Position numbers and translations under genes: made by a program. The notes under the pieces were generated by a model. That model searched no databases. It saw only the letters and a list, made by a program, of their open reading frames with translations, and was not told the DNA's origin. Shown piece after piece: positions 31,370-36,578 of a stretch of DNA of 36,578 nucleotides. The DNA comes from Neoconidiobolus thromboides FSU 785 (taxonomy: Eukaryota > Entomophthoromycota > Entomophthoromycetes > Entomophthorales > Neoconidiobolaceae), in assembly GCA_025603075.1 (NCBI GenBank), contig MU626279.1, positions 1-36,578 on the forward strand, in the 5' to 3' direction. The first letter of the stretch is position 1. Every line of letters starts with the position of its first letter.

Positions 31370-32035
31370 TCAAATATCCAAACTATTAACTAAAGAACGA
31401 TGATATGATTTTAAACAAGCAGCAAATAAATTAGGTAAAACACCTGTTACCACTGCTGTAATCAATAATGGCAGAAAAAAAGGATAGTAACTTGAAGGCA
31501 TATTATCCCACCAAGCTAAGCCGGTGATACTAGCTTGAATCAAAAAAGAAATCAATGGGAAAAACCCGATTAAAAATACAGTTACTGGAGAACGAAAATA
31601 TCTTGATAGATAACCAAAAGGGGAATAAGCATCTCCCGGGGTTAACACTTCGACCCAGATGAAATTTTGTCGGACATATTCTGTATTTCCTGACATACGT
31701 AATAATGAAACGGGTTTCCGTTTTAATAATTCGCTATCTGTTTCTAGAATCAATTGCTCTTTTTGATGATCTCGTTGACAATAATAGGGATGAATAGTTA
31801 AAAAGAAACCTACCCATATTGTTTTTAGTGTTTTTGGTAAGTCTAATAAAATAATCACTAATATTGAAGAATTAATTGTTCTATCAATTGCTGTTAACCA
31901 AGTCATTTCATTATACACAAAAATGGCTTTATGTTGAATTAAATTTTGAAAGATTATACTTTCAATGATTAATATAATCATTATAAACTTTAGTTTACTT
32001 TTGAACCAATTTTCCCACGCTTCTAGTTGCTCCAT
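31370..32035 (-). CDS. Unknown multi-pass membrane protein
   Basis: Single exon, 221 aa, start MEQLEAWENW. Family not recognised. About four or five hydrophobic segments: KFIMIILIIESIIFQ (~16-31), SSILVIILLDL (~55-66), IWVGFFLTIHPY (~72-84), VTVFLIGFFPLISFLIQ (~150-167) and YPFFLPLLITAVVTGVLPNL (~183-203). Between the third and fourth is a charged loop (QRDHQKEQLILETDSELLKR). No signal peptide; the N-terminus starts with an amphipathic helix. Isolated between long intergenic stretches. It could be a lineage-specific protein or part of a larger multi-exon gene, though no good splice sites were found at the ends. Confidence 0.6.
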   Translation of the reverse strand: MEQLEAWENWFKSKLKFIMIILIIESIIFQNLIQHKAIFVYNEMTWLTAIDRTINSSILVIILLDLPKTLKTIWVGFFLTIHPYYCQRDHQKEQLILETDSELLKRKPVSLLRMSGNTEYVRQNFIWVEVLTPGDAYSPFGYLSRYFRSPVTVFLIGFFPLISFLIQASITGLAWWDNMPSSYYPFFLPLLITAVVTGVLPNLFAACLKSYHRSLVNSLDI

Positions 32036-33538
32036 TTTCTAATTGTTATTATGTTATTGTTTTATTTAACTTAAAATTTTATTACTTTGTAGCTTTTTGT
32101 TACTTTTATATCTATCAGTTGTCTTAGTCTACCTTTTCAAACACTCAATTATTCAAGTTAAATCATTTTTTACATGCTAAAACATCTCTTTTTACTGTTT
32201 TATTTTTTCAATTCCATTTGTTGACGTAAATTATAGTGGGGTTAATGCAGTGATTTTAATTTCTTAAATTAAAATATGTTCGGTTTAAAATTAATCAAAT
32301 TTACTACAAAAATAAGTAATGACTGTTATAAACTATGAAAATTCCAGTCGGGATAAACTTTTGTTTTAATATTAGCCATTTTTATTTACCCCCATTGAAT
32401 TATAGATAAATTTTCTACAATATACTACTAACATTGAATGTTTATTAAAACACTTGATTCCTACTTTGAAGCACTTACAAAGTTGGTAAATTTTAAGGTC
32501 AATCTCAGAATCTTTTAATCAATAGATGATTTAATACAATGTTTAATTGAATTCAAATTCAAGTTTTATTAGTTTAATACTCTTCATTAATTTAAAAAGA
32601 GATAAAAGGAATATCTTACGTTTTCTTTTTAGTATAAAGCCTTTATCTTTTAAAGTTGAGATAAGTGTAATAATATGAAATAGATTGTATAAAATAATCC
32701 TGTTTTTTATCAAGTTTATTAATTAGTATATCATCATATACTAAGTTTTCCATACAAAGGCAGACCAAAGTATCTACTAGATAAAGGGGTTACGTATGTG
32801 GTACGTGGAACTTTATCTTTTTGAATAGTTATCAAACTTTGTTGATTAAACTACATTTTCCGAAATGATCAAGAAAAAAAGTAAAATTGAGTCAAAAAAT
32901 TAAGCACCTTTTATGTACAAGTGTACATTAATTAAACGCTCATCTAAGATTTTTTTAAATATTAACCCATAAATATTGCAATAATATTGAACAATATTTT
33001 GAATATTTATTTAGTTCACAATCGAACTTAAAAGATGCTTGGTTTTTATTTCAATCCCATTTTTTTTCAATTTGATCATTTCGGAAAATATTGTAATGAA
33101 ATTATTTTAGGCTAAAAAGTTAGACTTTAAATATTAAATTTGGAACTTCAATTTAGTACTAAACTATTAAATATGGGCAAATTATATAATCGTAAATTAT
33201 AAGTTTTATAACATTTCAATCATTATTTTTAAATAGTTAAGCCTAATTTTTTATTGATGTATCATTTAATAAATATTACGCTGTTTATATGAAAACAGTT
33301 ATTTCATAATTAAACAGAGGGATAAAGTTTTGTTTTACACTATATTAAAATACCCTCATAGTGATTTCATTAATACATTATTTTAAAATTAACTCAATAA
33401 AATAGTATTAATTTCAACTACCAATTAAAAACCAACGATTCAATTGTAAATGTCATTAACATAATGCTGATTAGGCTAAAAGAAAATAAAGTCATCAAAG
33501 AAATTCATTGTTTACTTTTATTTTGAAAGAATAAAAAA
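32036..33538. other. Intergenic, ~1.5 kb, contains a TIR-bounded element candidate
   Basis: A+T-rich, no coding region recognised on either strand. The notable structure is the 18-bp perfect inverted repeat pair bounding 32855-33089. Confidence 0.55.
32855..33089. mobile_element. Candidate 235-bp MITE with 18-bp perfect TIRs
   Basis: ATTTTCCGAAATGATCAA at 32855-32872 is the exact reverse complement of 33072-33089. Beyond that both arms continue into A-rich sequence with weaker similarity. No coding capacity inside, and no clear target duplication at the ends. The TIR is unrelated to the TATGGGGATG family, so this would be a second element type. Alternatively a paired regulatory site. Confidence 0.4.
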
Positions 33539-35373
33539 ATGAGTCGTAGCAGCAGTAGCAACGAAGAAACACAACGATTATTAGAAGAATATTCTAAAGG
33601 ATTACAAAAAGATATACATAAAAGAAGATTCGGAAGTACAGACTCAATTGAGTCTAATAACGACCAACCAAAAGATAAAAGTAAAAGCAAATACGGAAAA
33701 GGATTGGTATTATTATGTGTTTTACTCCTGGCATGTAAGAAAATAGTTTTAAAATCTTATTGAACGAGGATATTGAAATAATACTTATTAGTTGGTAGCC
33801 ATTACTCTGGTCATGCTTTAGGAAGCTTAAAGGCAGATTTGAAAAAAGTAAGTTCGAATGATAAATTACTCAATATAAAATTATTTAATATAACAAAAAT
33901 AGAATATGCAAATCACCAATCATGAATATGGTGTACTGCAATCTTCTGTGGCTTTGGTAAATACTATTTTGCCGGTTATTGGAGGGCTATCTATTGACAA
34001 ATTTGGTACCTCTAAAGGGTCTATTTTAGCTACCTCCTTTATTACTTTAGGTACTATTATGGTGGCTATTTCTACCAATATTTCTTATTTTCCTATGATG
34101 ATTATTGGTAGATTAGTTTATGGGTAAGTTAATCAGAATAACCAGTTTGTGTATTTAACAATTATTGTTTATTAGCTTAGGGAGTGGAACAATAGTAATA
34201 ATTCAGGGCGCAATAATAACACATTGGTTTAAAGATAGTCATTTATCTAGTATTATGGGAATGAAGATGATTTCATCTAGAGTAGCCTCCTTTTTAGCCA
34301 TGGCATCAGTTATCCCAATTGCACAAAAAACTGGGTTTTATGGTAACGGATTTTGGGTAAGTCAAGCCAATTTATTGAATCCTCTATACTTAAATTTATA
34401 ATTATAGTTAGCTGCGATATTATGTATATTATCATTACTATTCAATATTTTCTTTGTTATATTAAGTAATAAGCAGAAGGAGGAATTAAGTAATGAAGAG
34501 CTTGAGGATTTAAAAAAAAAGAAAAAATTCGAATACAAAGATATTTTCCAATTACCTAAATTATTTTGGTTATTTGGCTTGATTTCATTTACACTTGCGG
34601 CATGCTCGAATACCTTTTTGCATTTCAATACAGAGTTATTGATGCTTCGCTTTGAGCTTCCAGATTCTAAAGCTGGCTACATTGCTTCACTTTCCCAGTT
34701 ATTCCCTCTTATATTACCCCCTCTTACTGGTGCATTTATTGATCGTTTTGGTGGAAGATTAACTATTGGTAATTATTTTATATTTTATTTTATTTTTATT
34801 TATTTTTATATAGCTATATCTTCCGGTATGACATATTGTATTTCAATCTACCTGTTAGGGTTTACATTTGTAAACCCAATAATTGGGATGTTGTTATTTT
34901 CATATTCACTATCAGTAGGGCCAGTTTCTTTTTTAAGTGGTGTTTCAGTATTAATTTCAGATTTGGGGATTGGAACTGCTCTAGGCCTTTACAAATCAAG
35001 TATGAATATCGCAGCCTCATTTCAAGATATTTTAGTAGGAAATCTACAATTAACTGATCAAAAGCAGAACCATGTTATCTTGAATGAATTGATTAGTAAT
35101 TACAGTCAAAATGGAAATATACATGCTTACGACAAAGTGATGCTATTTATGCTAATAACAGGAATTATTGGATTAGTTTTTACATTAGTACTATTTATAT
35201 TTGATAAAATACAATATCATTCAAAGCTGAACGTTAATTCCAAGAAATTAAAAGAAATCGAACAACTATATGTTGAAAATAGAAGCTATTCCAGTCTTAA
35301 TAAGGTTTCTATCATCATATACTCAATTTCTCTTGTTAGCTGTTGGCTTCTTTTTGGGTACTCTTTGTTTTAA
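33539..35373 (+). CDS. MFSD1: MFSD1-like major facilitator transporter (6 exons)
   Basis: Exons 33539-33734, 33792-33847, 33903-34123, 34176-34356, 34408-34768, 34814-35373; 524 aa; introns 45-57 nt. Twelve or thirteen membrane spans. Exons 1 and 2 join TM1 into GSHYSGHALGSLKADLKK, and exons 3 and 4 join RLVYGLGSGT, the usual MFS TM4 pattern. IDKFGTSKG and FIDRFGGRLTIG occupy the conserved MFS inter-helix positions after TM2 and TM8. SRVASFLAM and LGTALGLYKSSMN resemble MFSD1, a lysosomal dipeptide exporter. The cytosolic N-terminus has ETQRLL, an acidic dileucine signal of the kind that directs MFSD1 to lysosomes, so a vacuolar location is likely. An extra C-terminal hydrophobic segment (IIYSISLVSCWLLFG) is present. 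The fifth intron is in frame and stop-free. Confidence 0.85.
34769..34813 (+). other. 45-nt in-frame, stop-free intron of the MFS gene
   Basis: GTAATT...ATATAG, phase 1. Its length is a multiple of three and it has no stop; retention would insert 15 hydrophobic or aromatic residues between helix-loop motif DRFGGRLTIG and the next helix. Splicing is favoured because the spliced protein keeps normal MFS spacing and the sequence is T-rich like the other introns. Confidence 0.75.
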
Positions 35374-35501
35374 GCTTTAGAATATAAAAATTAATTTATT
35401 GTAATATTATCAAATTTATCCTGATTTATCATATCACCACATCCTATTAAATAAACGTATTGTACTACCTCTAATTTTTTTTAAAGTCTGAAAGAAAATT
35501 T

Positions 35502-35507
35502 AAAAAA
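35502..35507 (-). terminator. RNA polymerase III terminator of tRNA-Lys
   Basis: Six T's on the minus strand, 5 bp past the 3' end of the tRNA gene. Confidence 0.75.
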
Positions 35508-35512
35508 TAACA

Positions 35513-35584
35513 GCCTAATATGGGGCTCGAACCCATGACCCTGAGATTAAAAGTCTCATGCTCTACCGACTGAGCTAATCAGGC
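35513..35584 (-). tRNA. tRNA-Lys (UUU)
   Basis: 72 nt, intronless. Acceptor GCCTGAT/ATTAGGC, D-arm GCTCAGTCGGTAGAGC, anticodon stem TGAGA/TCTCA with loop CTTTTAA (anticodon TTT), and T-arm TGGG-TTCGAGC-CCCA. It lies 139 bp beyond the MFS stop, on the opposite strand. Confidence 0.97.
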
Positions 35585-36401
35585 TAATTAATTAATGGCT
35601 ATGTAGACAAGTAGTATATAAAATAAAATATAAATCTCAGAATTAAGAAATCTAAATTATAATACATTTTAACCAAAATTCAATTTTTTTCACTTGGCTT
35701 GATATTTAATATAATAGAAGTAAATAAAAAAGCCAAAGGTCAGAAAAGCAATATTATAAATATTATAAGAACAACTTTGAAGTATCATGTATTTTGTAAT
35801 AATAAAAGTTTATTAAGTTTAAATTAACATATTATATGCAACCTGTAATTTATTCAGTCTTAATTACCTGACTTATAAACTGCTAAGCTTAGATTTTGTT
35901 TATTTTTTAAATTTAAATTATTGTTATTTATTATAGCATATTTTACATGTTGACATTTATAATGTTTGACTATTTTAAATTACTACTCTCTATAGAACAC
36001 AATAAATGTTATGCTTATTATTTATTAAAATTAAGTTTTTATAAAAGCAAGATAGGTCACTATGATATTCGTCCTTAAAATTTTGAACATATCTCAAAGA
36101 TGAATGATTTAACTAATATTAAAGTTGTACAAGAAACTTTCCACGTACTATATACACAATCCCTTTCTTTCATAAAAACTTTAGCTTATTTTTGTTTTGA
36201 ACAATCAATAAATGTTCATATTCAGAATAAATTAAGGGATAATTTCAAGTTTAATATCAAGAACAATTGAGTCATCCTTTTAAAATGTAATAATAAAAAA
36301 TTGAAAAAATCTATTCATTATCTTTTTTAACTAAAAATCAAATGAAATCAGCGAATATTCATTTAAATAAAAGTAATTTCATTCAACAAAATAGTCAATA
36401 G
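35585..36401. other. Intergenic plus probable 5' region of the sulfurtransferase gene
   Basis: A+T-rich. The next gene's first exon should lie at the right end, because exon 36402-36554 has no start codon. A 56-codon ATG frame at 36100-36270 is in view but has no recognised features. Confidence 0.5.
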
Positions 36402-36578
36402 AAAAAACTCAAACTATATTATCAAGTACCATGGTTATGTAGTCCTAAGTGGTTGAATAACAACATAAATAATGTAGTACCGATCGATGCATCATGGTAT
36501 ATGCCAAATAGTCCACGAAATGGGAAAGAAGAATACAAAGCGAAAAGAATTAAAGTAAGCTCGATTGTCCTTTATCAA
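36402..36578 (+). CDS. Mercaptopyruvate/thiosulfate sulfurtransferase-like gene, N-terminal part, cut by the window
   Basis: An internal exon 36402-36554 (51 codons, phase 0, donor GTAAGC) encodes SPKWLNNNINNVVPIDASWY followed by MPNSPRNGKEEYKAKRIK. This matches the first rhodanese repeat of 3-mercaptopyruvate sulfurtransferases (pattern WL...vlDASWYlP...EY...hIpGA). The next residues GA and the DxxxxxD segment should follow in the next exon, outside the window. These enzymes transfer sulfur from mercaptopyruvate or thiosulfate, in cytosol or mitochondria; yeast Tum1 also feeds tRNA thiolation. There is no in-frame ATG before the exon; a stop lies just upstream, so a 5' exon is spliced on at the TAG of 36399-36401. 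The catalytic Cys is not in view. Confidence 0.65.

Noticed and set aside
34836-35057. Second open frame overlapping the last exon of the MFS gene
   Set aside because: A shifted-frame shadow; the MFS frame carries the conserved membrane helices.
36100-36270. 56-codon ATG frame upstream of the sulfurtransferase exon
   Set aside because: No recognisable features, and it ends in TGA without a donor that would join it in phase to the exon at 36402. Frames of this length occur by chance.

Overview
The window looks like nuclear DNA of an early-diverging fungus with a very A+T-rich genome (about three quarters A+T by eye) and many short introns (45-140 nt, donors mostly GTAAG/GTAAA, acceptors nearly always TAG). 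The gene set is fungal in character: an AzgA-type purine permease, a soluble fumarate reductase fused to cytochrome b5, a CUE-domain protein, the Golgi SNARE Gos1 and a rhodopsin-like 7TM receptor. An entomophthoralean such as Conidiobolus would fit, but that is an inference from composition and gene style only. The standard genetic code works throughout.

Layout. 1-1260: nested small transposons. 1669-5608: two head-to-head histidine acid phosphatase paralogs with signal peptides. 6042-8448: a palindromic transposon pair, another transposon copy and a decayed coding relic. 8449-9459: a seven-transmembrane receptor. 9460-12282: gene-poor, with two transposon copies. 12451-14593: a two-exon protein of unknown function with a long acidic tail. 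14594-16722: gene-poor, one transposon copy. 16723-24582: a gene-dense block holding a nine-exon CUE/NPF protein, a 13-exon PSMD5-like proteasome chaperone, a six-exon GOS1 and an intronless fumarate reductase. 25388: tRNA-Val. 26260-29884: a CLASP N-domain protein convergent with the AzgA permease. 31370-32035: an unknown membrane protein. 33539-35373: a six-exon MFSD1-like transporter. 35513: tRNA-Lys. Right edge: the start of a mercaptopyruvate sulfurtransferase-like gene, cut by the window.

No operon-like pathway ties the genes together; they are ordinary fungal single genes. The distinctive content is an abundant family of ~105-bp TA-flanked inverted-repeat elements (MITEs). There are nine clear copies and one fragment, plus a ~1.06-kb element whose ends begin with the same sequence and which may belong to the same mobilisation system. 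Two copies are joined tail to tail in a hairpin with perfect 65-bp arms. The phosphatase pair shows a sharply bounded 72-bp stretch of near-identity at the 3' ends, suggesting gene conversion.

Exon structures were derived by hand from splice signals, reading frame and family similarity. No database search was run.
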